Shown: positions 8,459 to 15,630, counted from the first letter of the stretch. The stretch: 28,990 nucleotides of DNA from CAYTSW01 sp964440605 (GCA_964440605.1 CAYTSW010000022.1:1-28990), one strand, 5' to 3'. Notes: generated from the letters alone by a model not told the origin. Numbers and translations: made by a program.

Positions 8459-9013
8459 GTGAGAATCAACTGCAACAAACTGCGTGAGGTGGCCCGGGAG
8501 CAGGGCGTGACGGCGGAGCAGCTCGCCGAGGCCCTCCCGCGCGACACGGACCGGCGCAAGGAAGACGACCGGGCGCTGGCCAAGGCTCGGAACTGGCTGT
8601 CGGGCCGCGATCACCCGCGGGCGACCGCCGAGGATGTCCGCGCGATGGCCGGCGTGCTGGGCGTGGCGCCGACCCGGATCGCGCGCTTCGTGACGACGTT
8701 CAACTACTCGCGCTCCTCGCCCCGCAAAGCGCGCCTGGTCGCCGACCTGGTGCGTGGGCGTTCGGTCACCGACGCCGACACGATCCTGCGCTTCTCGACC
8801 AAGCGCGCCAGCGTCTTCGTCCGCAAGGCGCTGACAGCGGCGACCGCCGACGCTGAGAACGGCGGCGCTTCGCCCGACCGCCTCGTCATCTCCGAGAGCC
8901 GGGTGGACGAGGGACCCATCATCAAGCGTTTCCGCCCGAAGGACCGCGGTCGGGCGCACCCGATCCAGAAGAAGACGAGCCACATCGTCATCGGCGTCGA
9001 GGAGGCTGAGTAA
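8459..9013 (+). CDS. rplV: 50S ribosomal protein L22 (uL22) with N-terminal HTH-like extension
   Basis: Residues 77-184 are a complete uL22: NYSRSSPRKARLVADLVRG, the tunnel hairpin region DEGPIIKRFRPKDRGRAHPI, and the C-terminal KKTSHIVIGV. uL22 normally has about 110 residues and begins at that domain. Here about 76 residues precede it. LREVAREQGVTAEQLAEAL (8-26), then a charged insert (27-41), ARNWLSGRDHP and ATAEDVRAMAGVLGV (56-69) read like helices of an XRE/lambda-repressor-type helix-turn-helix with an insert before the third helix. The start is GTG 8459, with GAGG at 8447-8450; an internal start cannot be excluded, but the whole frame is coding-like. The stop abuts the rpsC ATG. The uL22 assignment is firm; the HTH reading is an inference from sequence pattern. 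Confidence 0.95.
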   Translation: MRINCNKLREVAREQGVTAEQLAEALPRDTDRRKEDDRALAKARNWLSGRDHPRATAEDVRAMAGVLGVAPTRIARFVTTFNYSRSSPRKARLVADLVRGRSVTDADTILRFSTKRASVFVRKALTAATADAENGGASPDRLVISESRVDEGPIIKRFRPKDRGRAHPIQKKTSHIVIGVEEAE

Positions 9014-9715
9014 ATGGGACAGAAGACGCATCCGTTCGGCTTCCGCGTCGGGATCACGCAGACGCACCGCAGCCGCTGGTACGCGCCCAAGGCGCTGTAC
9101 GGCGAGCTGCTCGTCGAGGACTACAAGATCCGCGCCTTCGTGGACAAGCGTCTGAACCGGACGCCCCCGTTCGCCGCGGTCTCGGACATCCACATCGAGC
9201 GCACCCGCGAGGAGCTCAAGGTGATCATCAAGACGGCCCGCCCGGGCCTGGTGATCGGCCCGAAGGGCGCCGAGGTGGACCGCCTGACCGAAGAGCTCCA
9301 GTACATGACGGGGCGGAAGGTCGCGATCTCGATCATCGAAATCAAGAACCCCGACCAGGACGCGCAGCTCGTGGCCGAGGCGGTCGCCGAGCAGCTCAAG
9401 AAGCGTGCGTCGTTCCGGCGCATCGTGAAGATGCGTGCCGAGGGCGCGATGCAGGCGGGCGCCAAGGGCGTGCGCATCCTGATCGCGGGCCGCCTGGGCG
9501 GCGCCGAGATGAGCCGGCGCGTCGATACGCGTCTGGGCTCGATGCCGCTGTCGTCACTGCAGGCGAACGTGGACTACGGCTTCGCCGAAGCGCGGACGAC
9601 GTACGGGCAGATCGGCGTGAAGGTGTGGATCTACAAGGGCATGTTCGAGGCGGGCGACGACGAGGAGTCGACGGACGCCGCGGGAGGCCGCGCCCGTGCC
9701 CGCGGGCGTCGTTGA
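9014..9715 (+). CDS. rpsC: 30S ribosomal protein S3 (uS3)
   Basis: The 233-residue uS3 starts MGQKTHPFGFRVGI. It has a type II KH domain with the GPKG loop (82-85) and a C-terminal domain with GRLGGAEMSRR and ANVDYGFAEARTTYGQIGVKVWIYKG. It forms the mRNA entry site and helicase activity of the 30S subunit with uS4 and uS5. The ATG follows the rplV stop with no spacer; GAGGAGG ending at 9005 inside rplV gives a strong ribosome binding site, so the two are translationally coupled. A short Glu/Asp then Arg/Ala-rich tail (GRARARGRR) ends the protein. Confidence 0.97.
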   Translation: MGQKTHPFGFRVGITQTHRSRWYAPKALYGELLVEDYKIRAFVDKRLNRTPPFAAVSDIHIERTREELKVIIKTARPGLVIGPKGAEVDRLTEELQYMTGRKVAISIIEIKNPDQDAQLVAEAVAEQLKKRASFRRIVKMRAEGAMQAGAKGVRILIAGRLGGAEMSRRVDTRLGSMPLSSLQANVDYGFAEARTTYGQIGVKVWIYKGMFEAGDDEESTDAAGGRARARGRR

Positions 9716-9812
9716 TCACCGGAGCGTGTTGAAGCGGATTGTTGTCGGACAGTTGACGTCGAGACGAGCGTGGGCGAGCGAGCCCGCGAGACCGACCGGA
9801 GAGTGTTGAGCC

Positions 9813-10232
9813 ATGCCACGGATGCCCAAACGCGTCAAGTTCCGCAAGGAGTTCCGGCGCACGCGCGATCGCAAGGCGACGAAGGGGAACTTCGTCGCGT
9901 ACGGTGACTTCGGCCTTCAGGCGTTGGAGGGGTGCTGGCTGACGGCTCGCCAGATCGAGGCGGGGCGTATCGCGTGTCAGCACTTCCTCAAGCGTCAGGG
10001 CAAGATCTTCATCCGCGTCTTCCCGGACAAGCCGGTGTCCAAGAAGCCGCTCGAGACCCGCATGGGCAAGGGCAAGGCGGACACGGACTACTGGGCGGCG
10101 CGCGTGAAGCCCGGGACGATGCTGTACGAGCTGGCGGGCGTGCCCGAAGACACGGCTCGGCGGGCGCTCGTCCGCATCGCGATGAAGATGCCGGTGCGTT
10201 GCCGGTTCGTGGGCCGACGGATCAGCGTGTGA
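9813..10232 (+). CDS. rplP: 50S ribosomal protein L16 (uL16)
   Basis: The 139-residue uL16 has MPKRVKFRKEFR at the start, the core FIRVFPDKPVSKKPLETRMGKGK and the end MPVRCRFVGRR. Arg83 corresponds to E. coli Arg81, the residue hydroxylated by YcfD/RoxA. It binds near the A-site tRNA elbow and is a late assembly protein. GGAG at 9798-9801 is the likely ribosome binding site. A 97-base spacer from rpsC is longer than usual; it contains TTGACG at 9753-9758, but I see no -10 at the right distance. Confidence 0.97.
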   Translation: MPRMPKRVKFRKEFRRTRDRKATKGNFVAYGDFGLQALEGCWLTARQIEAGRIACQHFLKRQGKIFIRVFPDKPVSKKPLETRMGKGKADTDYWAARVKPGTMLYELAGVPEDTARRALVRIAMKMPVRCRFVGRRISV

Positions 10233-10247
10233 TTGGAGCAGTTGACC

Positions 10248-10451
10248 ATGACCGGTGAAGAAGTCCGCAAGTTGTCGCCCGAGGAGCTGGCGGTGGAGCA
10301 GGATCGGTTGCAGCGGAAGCTGTTCGACCTCCGTTGCGCCACGGTGAGCGAGAAGATCGAAGACCCGAGTTTGTTCAGGAAGACCCGCCGCGACATCGCC
10401 CGGATCAAGACCGAGCGCCGAGCGCGTGAGCTCCAAGAGGTGAGCGCATGA
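10248..10451 (+). CDS. rpmC: 50S ribosomal protein L29 (uL29)
   Basis: The 67-residue helical protein has the uL29 pattern: MTGEEVRKLSPEELAVEQD, then KLFDLRCATVSEKIEDPSLFRKTRRDIARIKT. It lies at the tunnel exit beside uL23. The frame opens at a TTG (10233) right after the rplP stop, but ATG 10248 with GGAG at 10235-10238 is the natural start. Its stop overlaps the rpsQ start in an ATGA arrangement, so the two are probably translated in a coupled way. Confidence 0.95.
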   Translation: MTGEEVRKLSPEELAVEQDRLQRKLFDLRCATVSEKIEDPSLFRKTRRDIARIKTERRARELQEVSA

Positions 10452-10750
10452 GTGCACAGACCGCAGAGATTTCCACGGCTTCGACCGAATCGGGCAAGGC
10501 CAAGGGCGCCAGGATCGGCGTGGTCGAGTCGGACAAGCGCGACAAGACGCGCAAGGTGGTGGTCGAGTTCCTCGCCAAGCACCCGAAGTACGGCAAGTAC
10601 CTGCGCAAGCGGACGGTGCTGCACGTGCACGACGAGGACAACGAGTCGAAGCTGGGCGACCGCGTGGAAGTGGCACCGTGCCGCCCGATCTCGAAGACCA
10701 AGGCGTGGAAGCTCCTCCGGGTGGTGGACTCGGCGCCGGAGCGGCAGTGA
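10448..10750 (+). CDS. rpsQ: 30S ribosomal protein S17 (uS17)
   Basis: The 100-residue product contains the uS17 OB-fold core: GVVESDKRDKTRKVVVEFLAKHPKYGKYL, then VLHVHDEDNESKLGDRVEVAPCRPISKTKAWKLLRVV. It is a primary 16S binder in the 30S body. About 20 low-complexity Ala/Ser/Thr-rich residues precede the core, making it longer than E. coli S17 (84 residues). The start overlaps the rpmC stop by four bases, with AGAGGTGA just upstream inside rpmC. Confidence 0.96.
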   Translation: MSAQTAEISTASTESGKAKGARIGVVESDKRDKTRKVVVEFLAKHPKYGKYLRKRTVLHVHDEDNESKLGDRVEVAPCRPISKTKAWKLLRVVDSAPERQ

Positions 10751-10829
10751 CCGCTCGACGCGTGAGCGTGAGACGGGCCGGGGGAGGGCCCGGGGCGAGA
10801 CGGTCCCGGGCGTGACGGTTCAACAGCAA

Positions 10830-10849
10830 GCCCGCGCGACAGCGCGGGC
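10830..10849 (+). promoter_or_regulatory. Perfect hairpin in the rplN leader
   Basis: GCCCGCGC and GCGCGGGC form an 8-bp stem with a GACA loop, ending 21 bases before the rplN ATG. No U-run follows, so it is not an intrinsic terminator. The loop and closing pairs (GCGACAGC) are the same as in the terminator after rpsJ. The 120-base rpsQ-rplN spacer also holds a second weaker inverted repeat (GCCCGGG ... CCCGGGC, about 10787-10811). A regulatory or RNA-processing role is possible but unproven. Confidence 0.4.
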
Positions 10850-10870
10850 AGGTGATCAGGACTCATAGCG

Positions 10871-11257
10871 ATGCTTCAACAGGAATCACGGTGCCCCGTC
10901 GCCGACAACTCGGGAGCCAAAGAGGCGTATGTCATCCGCGTGCTCGGCGGCTCGACGGCCCGCGGGCGCAGCACGCGCCGGTCGGCCGGCGTGGGCGACC
11001 GGGTGATCTGCTCGGTGAAGAAGGCTCTGCCCGGCGCGGACGTGAAGTCGGGCGACATCGTCAAGGCGGTGATCGTGCGCACGTCCTACCCGACGCGCCG
11101 CAGCGACGGCTCGTACGTGCGCTTCGACAACAACGCCGTGGTGCTGATCAAGCCGGACGGCAACCCCATCGGGACGCGCATCTTCGGCGCGGTCGCTCGC
11201 GAGCTGCGCGAGCGTGGGTACATGAAGATTGTTTCGCTCGCTTCGGAGGTGATCTGA
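10871..11257 (+). CDS. rplN: 50S ribosomal protein L14 (uL14)
   Basis: The 128-residue product begins MLQQESRCPVADNSGAKEAYVIRVLGG, typical of uL14, and includes VGDRVICSVKKALPGADVKSGDIVKAVIVRT and RFDNNAVVLI followed by GTRIFGAVARELRERGYMKIVSLASEV. It binds at the subunit interface and is the target of the silencing factor RsfS. It is slightly longer than E. coli L14 (123 residues) because of an Arg/Ser-rich insertion near residues 31-38. TCAGGA about 10 bases upstream is the likely ribosome binding site. One base separates its stop from rplX. Confidence 0.97.
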   Translation: MLQQESRCPVADNSGAKEAYVIRVLGGSTARGRSTRRSAGVGDRVICSVKKALPGADVKSGDIVKAVIVRTSYPTRRSDGSYVRFDNNAVVLIKPDGNPIGTRIFGAVARELRERGYMKIVSLASEVI

Positions 11258-11258
11258 C

Positions 11259-11603
11259 ATGCCGCGTCACGTGAAGAAGGGCGACGAGGTCGTGATTCTC
11301 TCGGGCGACTTCCGCGGGCAGACCGGGACGGTGCAGCGCGTGCTGACCAAGTCCGACCGCGTGGTCGTCTCGGGCCCCAACATCGACCCGATGCAGAAGA
11401 ACATCCGCCCGACGCGCGTCAACCCCCAGGGCGGGCGCGTCGAGGTCGACCGCTCGTTCCACATCTCCAACGTCGCGCCGTCGGTCGACGGCAAGCCGAC
11501 GCGGGTGCGGTTCCGGATCAACGACGACGGTTCGAAGGAGCGCGTCGCGGTGCGGGGCGGCAAGGTGCTCTCGAAGGTGCGCGGGGCCAAGAAGAAGGCC
11601 TGA
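11259..11603 (+). CDS. rplX: 50S ribosomal protein L24 (uL24)
   Basis: The 114-residue protein carries the N-terminal KOW motif (KKGDEVVILSGDFRGQTGTVQRVL, residues 6-29) and the NVAPSVDGKPTRVRFRINDDGSKERV segment of uL24, an early assembly initiator that binds the 5' end of 23S rRNA. GGAGGT at 11245-11250 inside the end of rplN gives one of the strongest ribosome binding sites in the window. The end is basic (RGAKKKA). Confidence 0.96.
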   Translation: MPRHVKKGDEVVILSGDFRGQTGTVQRVLTKSDRVVVSGPNIDPMQKNIRPTRVNPQGGRVEVDRSFHISNVAPSVDGKPTRVRFRINDDGSKERVAVRGGKVLSKVRGAKKKA

Positions 11604-11643
11604 ACGACGCAGGCAAAGCCGGGGCGACCCGGAGGAACGAACC

Positions 11644-12258
11644 ATGGCAGAGACGGCCACCGACAACACGAGCAACGGCGCCGCGACGAAGGCCCCGCCC
11701 CGACTGTTCACGCAGTTCGAGGACGAGGTGCGCCCGAAGCTGGGCGACGAGTTCGGCCTCAAGAACCGCAACGCCCAGCCGCGGCTGGACAAGATCGTCA
11801 TCAACGTGAACATGGGCCGCCACCTCGAGGGCACGAAGGTCCCCGCGAGCGTGAAGGACACCATCCTCGACACGCTGACAAAGATCAGCGGACAGAAGCC
11901 GGTCGTGATCAAGGCCAAGAAGGGCGTGTCGAACTTCAAGGTCCGCGAGGGCTACGACTCGGCGGCCATGGTCACCCTCCGCCGCGAGCGGATGTGGCAC
12001 TTCCTCGACCGCCTGATCCACCTGGCGACGCCCCGCATCAAGGACTTCCGGGGCCTGCCCGACAAGGCGTTCGACTCGGCGGGCAACTACTCGTTCGGCC
12101 TGAACGAGCAGGGCGTCTTCCCCGAGATCGACATGACCAAGACCAACTTCACGCACGGCATGAACATCAACTTCATCTTCTCGAACTCGGACCCCGCCCG
12201 GTCCCAATTCGTGCTCAGAGAGTTGGGCATGCCCTTCCGCAAACGCGACGAGAAGTAA
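11644..12258 (+). CDS. rplE: 50S ribosomal protein L5 (uL5)
   Basis: The 204-residue uL5 binds 5S rRNA and forms an inter-subunit bridge in the central protuberance. The core includes PRLDKIVINVNMGRH, GQKPVVIKAKKGVSNFKVREG, then RRERMWHFLDRLIHLATPRIKDFRGL and NYSFGLNEQGVFPEID. It is about 25 residues longer than E. coli L5 because of an Ala/Thr/Asn-rich N-terminal leader (residues 1-20). The start is supported by GGAGGA at 11631-11636, seven bases before the ATG. Confidence 0.97.
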   Translation: MAETATDNTSNGAATKAPPRLFTQFEDEVRPKLGDEFGLKNRNAQPRLDKIVINVNMGRHLEGTKVPASVKDTILDTLTKISGQKPVVIKAKKGVSNFKVREGYDSAAMVTLRRERMWHFLDRLIHLATPRIKDFRGLPDKAFDSAGNYSFGLNEQGVFPEIDMTKTNFTHGMNINFIFSNSDPARSQFVLRELGMPFRKRDEK

Positions 12259-12331
12259 CCGCGTTTCCCCGCCCGACCCCACCCCGCCCCCGATTCGACC
12301 CAGAACCGATTGAGGCAGCAGGAGTTCCCGA

Positions 12332-12517
12332 ATGGCCACCAAGGCTCAGATCGCCAAGAGCAAGAAAACGCCGAAGTTCAGCACGCGGGCGGTGCGCCGC
12401 TGCGAGATCACCGGGCGCGCCCGCGGCGTGTACCGCAAGTTCCGCATCTCACGCATCATGCTCCGGGAGCTCGCGCTGGAGGGGAAAGTCCCCGGCATGC
12501 GCAAGAGCAGTTGGTAA
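12332..12517 (+). CDS. rpsN: 30S ribosomal protein S14 (uS14), short form lacking the zinc site
   Basis: This 61-residue protein has the length and layout of the short zinc-binding uS14 (MATKAQIAKSKKTPKFSTRAVRRC, then GRARGVYRKFRISRIMLREL, ending MRKSSW). The four zinc cysteines expected at 24, 27, 40 and 43 are Cys24, Thr27, Ser40 and Met43, so the zinc ribbon cannot form. It is therefore a short, zinc-independent (C-) form. It sits in the 30S head. GGAG at 12321-12324 precedes the ATG. There is no sign of decay: length, flanks and reading frame are intact. Confidence 0.95.
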   Translation: MATKAQIAKSKKTPKFSTRAVRRCEITGRARGVYRKFRISRIMLRELALEGKVPGMRKSSW

Positions 12518-12570
12518 ACGCAGCCTCGCTGGACGACGGACTCAGCTCGACCCTTTAGGACGGACACGCA

Positions 12571-12969
12571 ATGGCCGTAAACGACCCCATCGCCGACATG
12601 CTCACCCGCATCCGCAACGCGGTCAGGAACCGCGCGAAGCAGGTGAACTGCCTGAACTCCAAGGTGTGCCGCGGCGTAGCCGACGTGCTGAAGGCCGAGG
12701 GCTACATCACGGACTACGACGTGATCGACGACGGCCGTCAGGGCGCGATCCGCGTGCACCTGAAGTACGGGCCGGCGGGCGAGATCCTCATCAACACCAT
12801 CGACCGGGTGAGCAAGCCCGGGCGCCGCGTGTACAAGAAGGTGGACGAACTCGAGCGCCCGCTGCAGGGCCTGGGCATTTCCGTCGTCTCGACGTCGTCG
12901 GGCGTGCTCTCGGACCGCGCCTGCCGCGAAAAGGGCGTGGGCGGCGAGTTGCTGGCGACCGTGTATTGA
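12571..12969 (+). CDS. rpsH: 30S ribosomal protein S8 (uS8)
   Basis: The 132-residue uS8 begins NDPIADMLTRIRNAVRN and ends with the conserved RNA-binding block VVSTSSGVLSDRACREKGVGGELLATVY. It is a primary 16S binder in the central domain; in E. coli it represses the spc operon by binding the rplE region. No equivalent target structure is obvious here. AGGA at 12557-12560 lies 10 bases upstream. Confidence 0.97.
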   Translation: MAVNDPIADMLTRIRNAVRNRAKQVNCLNSKVCRGVADVLKAEGYITDYDVIDDGRQGAIRVHLKYGPAGEILINTIDRVSKPGRRVYKKVDELERPLQGLGISVVSTSSGVLSDRACREKGVGGELLATVY

Positions 12970-13050
12970 CCCGTCGACCGACCCGCGTACGAAACCGGGC
13001 CCCGAAGGCCCATTGAGCAGATCACACCGTCTGTCGTCAGGAGCACGACG

Positions 13051-13602
13051 ATGTCACGACTCGGCAAAAAACCAGTGAGCGTGCCCTCCGGGGCCAAGGT
13101 CTCGATCGACGGTCGGACCGTCAGCGTGGAGGGCAAGCTCGGCACGCTGACGATGGAGCACCGCCCGGAAGTCAGCGTCGCCTGGAGCGAGGACGAAAAG
13201 ACCGTCACGGTGTCGATCGACGAGAAGGACGCCGACAAGCGCGAGGTGCGCGCCTATTGGGGCATGACCCGGTCGCTCATCGCCAACATGGTCGAGGGCG
13301 TGACCAAGGGGTACGAGAAGCAGCTCGAAGTGGTCGGCGTGGGCTACACCGCAGACCTGGCGGGCCAGACGCTCAAGCTGAAGGTGGGCTTCGCCAACAC
13401 CATCGAGAAGACGGTGCCTCAGGGCGTCAACGTCACCGTCGAGAAGCAGATCATCAAGGTGCAGGGGGCGGACAAGCAGGCGGTCGGACAGTTCGCCGCC
13501 GAGGTCCGCGCCGCACGCAAGCCCGAGCCGTACAACGGCAAGGGGATCAAGTACGCGGACGAGCGTGTGCGTCGCAAGTCGGGCAAGGCCTTCGGCAGCT
13601 AA
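13051..13602 (+). CDS. rplF: 50S ribosomal protein L6 (uL6)
   Basis: The 183-residue uL6 has two repeated alpha/beta domains. The first runs from MSRLGKKPVSVPSGAKV to about residue 80. The second starts near YEKQLEVVGVGYTADLAGQTLKLKVGF and ends in the rRNA-binding YNGKGIKYADERVRRKSGKAF. It sits near the sarcin-ricin loop. AGGAG at 13039-13043 gives the ribosome binding site. The length is normal. Confidence 0.97.
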   Translation: MSRLGKKPVSVPSGAKVSIDGRTVSVEGKLGTLTMEHRPEVSVAWSEDEKTVTVSIDEKDADKREVRAYWGMTRSLIANMVEGVTKGYEKQLEVVGVGYTADLAGQTLKLKVGFANTIEKTVPQGVNVTVEKQIIKVQGADKQAVGQFAAEVRAARKPEPYNGKGIKYADERVRRKSGKAFGS

Positions 13603-13637
13603 GACTGCGCGAGCACCATTGAGGAACGGTCAGCATC

Positions 13638-14003
13638 ATGAAGAAGCAGAAGTTCAAGAATCTCGCCCGCTCCCGCCGCAAGACGCGCAACCGCCGTCGC
13701 GTGGTGGGGATGCCCGACGCCCCGCGTCTGTGCATCTACCGGTCGCTGAACCACATTTACGCTCAGGTCATCGACGACATGGCGGGCACGACGCTCTGCG
13801 CGGCGTCGTCGACGGAGTCGGCGCTGGGCCTGAGCGAGGGCACGGGCAACGTCAAGGCGGCGCAGGCCGTCGGCAAGGCCATCGCCGAGCGTGCGAAGGA
13901 GAAGGGCTTCGAGAAGGTCGTCTTCGATCGCAACGGCTTCCGGTACCACGGGCGCGTCAAGGCGCTCGCCGACGCCGCCCGCGAAGGCGGCCTGACGTTC
14001 TGA
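13638..14003 (+). CDS. rplR: 50S ribosomal protein L18 (uL18)
   Basis: The 121-residue uL18 has an Arg-rich N-terminal tail (KNLARSRRKTRNRRRVVG) and the 5S-rRNA-binding core APRLCIYRSLNHIYAQVIDD, GKAIAERAKEKGFEKVVFDRNGFRYHGRVKALADAAREGGLTF. It is part of the 5S particle with uL5 and bL25. GAGGA at 13621-13625 is rather far (12 bases) from the ATG. The length is normal. Confidence 0.97.
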   Translation: MKKQKFKNLARSRRKTRNRRRVVGMPDAPRLCIYRSLNHIYAQVIDDMAGTTLCAASSTESALGLSEGTGNVKAAQAVGKAIAERAKEKGFEKVVFDRNGFRYHGRVKALADAAREGGLTF

Positions 14004-14018
14004 GCCATCGACGATCAT

Positions 14019-14039
14019 GCACCGGTCGGAGACCGGTGC
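14019..14039. repeat. Perfect palindromic hairpin between rplR and rpsE
   Basis: GCACCGGTC-GGA-GACCGGTGC is a perfect 9-bp inverted repeat with a three-base loop, starting 16 bases after the rplR stop, and is followed by CACCTAGAGG with no U-run. It looks like a dispersed REP-type palindrome rather than a terminator, and it begins with GCACCG like copy B of the inverted pair near 21400. Only genome-wide counting can settle this. Confidence 0.5.
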
Positions 14040-14104
14040 CACCTAGAGGCGACACACACCGCGCTCTCTGACACCCAGCAGCACGCACCCACGCGGACAC
14101 CACC

Positions 14105-14851
14105 ATGCGACGAGTCATCGACGAATCAAGCCAACTCGAATCCAACACCATCGGCGTCTTCCGGTCGGCGGCGACCGTCAAGGGCGGTCGGCGCTTTTCC
14201 TTCGGCTCGATGGTGGTCGTAGGCGACCGCGCGGGCAAGGTCGGGCTCGGGTACGCGAAGGCCAACGAGGTGCCGCCCGCGATCGAGAAGGCCCAGAAGG
14301 CCGCCAAAAAGGGCGTCAAGACGATCCATCTTCAGGGCGGGACCATCCCGCACGCGGTGACGGGCCGCTACGGGGCCGCGAAGATCCGCATCCTGCCCGC
14401 CTCGCCCGGTACGGGCGTCGTCGCGGGCTCGACCGTCCGCGCCGTGCTCGAGCTCGCGGGCATCACCGATTGCATGACCAAGTCCTACGGCTCGAACAAC
14501 TCCAAGAACGTCGCCAAGGCCGTGATGAACGGTCTCGAGCAGCTCCGCCCGAAGGAATACTTCGGAGAGCTCCGCGGCGTGGAGATCGGCGAGACCGAGG
14601 TCGACGTTCGTCTCAAGCGTGGCGAGGCGTTCCTCGTCAAGCCGACCAAGCAGGACGAAGACACCGAAGGCGCCGGTTCGGACGCTTCGCAGGCCGGCGC
14701 CCCGAAGGGCGCCGACAAGGCGAGCGAAGGTCCGAACAAGGAAGCCAGGACGCCCGAGGGCGCTTCGGAGGAGGGCGGCTCGGCCGCCAAGCCCGAGGCG
14801 ACGGCCAAGGAAACCGACGCGAAGAAAGGTGAGGGCGAGCAGGCGGGCTGA
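14105..14851 (+). CDS. rpsE: 30S ribosomal protein S5 (uS5) with long low-complexity tail
   Basis: Residues 10-180 are uS5: the dsRNA-binding-like N-domain (GVFRSAATVKGGRRFSFGSMVVVGD), GKVGLGYAKANEVPPAI, and the C-domain AKIRILPASPGTGVVAGSTVRAVLELAGITDCMTKSYGSNNSKNVAKA. It helps form the mRNA entry channel and affects decoding accuracy. Residues 181-248 are an added tail almost wholly of Ala, Gly, Glu, Lys, Asp and Ser, predicted disordered; E. coli S5 has 167 residues in all. No Shine-Dalgarno is visible before the ATG. uL30 (rpmD), which usually follows, is absent. Confidence 0.96.
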   Translation: MRRVIDESSQLESNTIGVFRSAATVKGGRRFSFGSMVVVGDRAGKVGLGYAKANEVPPAIEKAQKAAKKGVKTIHLQGGTIPHAVTGRYGAAKIRILPASPGTGVVAGSTVRAVLELAGITDCMTKSYGSNNSKNVAKAVMNGLEQLRPKEYFGELRGVEIGETEVDVRLKRGEAFLVKPTKQDEDTEGAGSDASQAGAPKGADKASEGPNKEARTPEGASEEGGSAAKPEATAKETDAKKGEGEQAG

Positions 14852-14935
14852 CGCACCGGTCGCTCGGCTCGCCACGCGGGCCTGGAGCGTTCGTTCGAAG
14901 CACGACCGCATCACGCATCTCTGGAGCAGATCGCC

Positions 14936-15628
14936 ATGATGATTCACGAAATCACGCCGATGGCCGGCAAGTACAAGTCCCGCAAGCGTGTGGGCCGCGG
15001 GCGTGCCTCGGGTATGGGAAAGACGTCGGGCCGCGGCCATAAGGGCGCCGGTTCACGCGCCGGGTTCTCGTCGCGTCACGCGTTCGAAGGCGGGCAGATG
15101 CCGTACTTCCGCCGCGCCTCCAAGCGCGGCTTCACCAACGCCCAGTTCACGATCGACTTCTGGACGGTCAACCTGGGCGACATCATCGCGCACCCGGACT
15201 TCTCGGGCGGCGGCGAGGTGAACGCCGAGAAGCTCATCGCCGCGGGCCTCATCCGCGACACCAAGCGCCCGCTGAAGGTGCTGGGCGACATGGGCGAAGC
15301 GGGCGAGCTGAGCGTGAAGCTGGAGATCACCGCCGCGCGCGTCTCCGACTCGGTGCGCAAGCGCGTGACCGACGCCGGCGGCTCGGTCCACGAGACCGGC
15401 ACGCGTCGGGATCGTGTACGAGGCGTTGACCGCAACGCGGACGACCGAACGCCCTCCAACCTCACCAAGAAGCCCAAGCGCCGCGCCGCCAAGGACTTCT
15501 CCCACCTGATGGGCAAGGAAAACGCGCCCTCGGGCGACGCGGGCGGCAAGAAAAAGGCCAAGGGCGACAAGCCGGCCAAGCAGAAGAAGTCCAAGGGCGA
15601 GAAGTCGGGAGGCGAGGCCAAGGGCTGA
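14936..15628 (+). CDS. rplO: 50S ribosomal protein L15 (uL15) with basic C-terminal extension
   Basis: The 230-residue product has the uL15 glycine/arginine-rich N-terminus (KYKSRKRVGRGRASGMGKTSGRGHKGAGSR in the first 45 residues), GGQMPYFRRASKRGF, VNAEKLIAAGLI and the C-terminal VKLEITAARVSDSVRKRVTDAGG. About 80 Lys/Gly/Asp-rich residues follow (from about 152), giving a length far above the usual 145. Two tandem ATG codons (14936, 14939) could serve as start; GGAG at 14922-14925 fits either. It binds 23S rRNA domains late in assembly. Confidence 0.96.
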   Translation: MMIHEITPMAGKYKSRKRVGRGRASGMGKTSGRGHKGAGSRAGFSSRHAFEGGQMPYFRRASKRGFTNAQFTIDFWTVNLGDIIAHPDFSGGGEVNAEKLIAAGLIRDTKRPLKVLGDMGEAGELSVKLEITAARVSDSVRKRVTDAGGSVHETGTRRDRVRGVDRNADDRTPSNLTKKPKRRAAKDFSHLMGKENAPSGDAGGKKKAKGDKPAKQKKSKGEKSGGEAKG

Positions 15629-15630
15629 GC

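Noticed and set aside
9753..9758. TTGACG before rplP as a promoter -35
   Set aside because: No AT-rich -10 lies 15-19 bases downstream; the region reads GAGCGTGGGCGAGCG.
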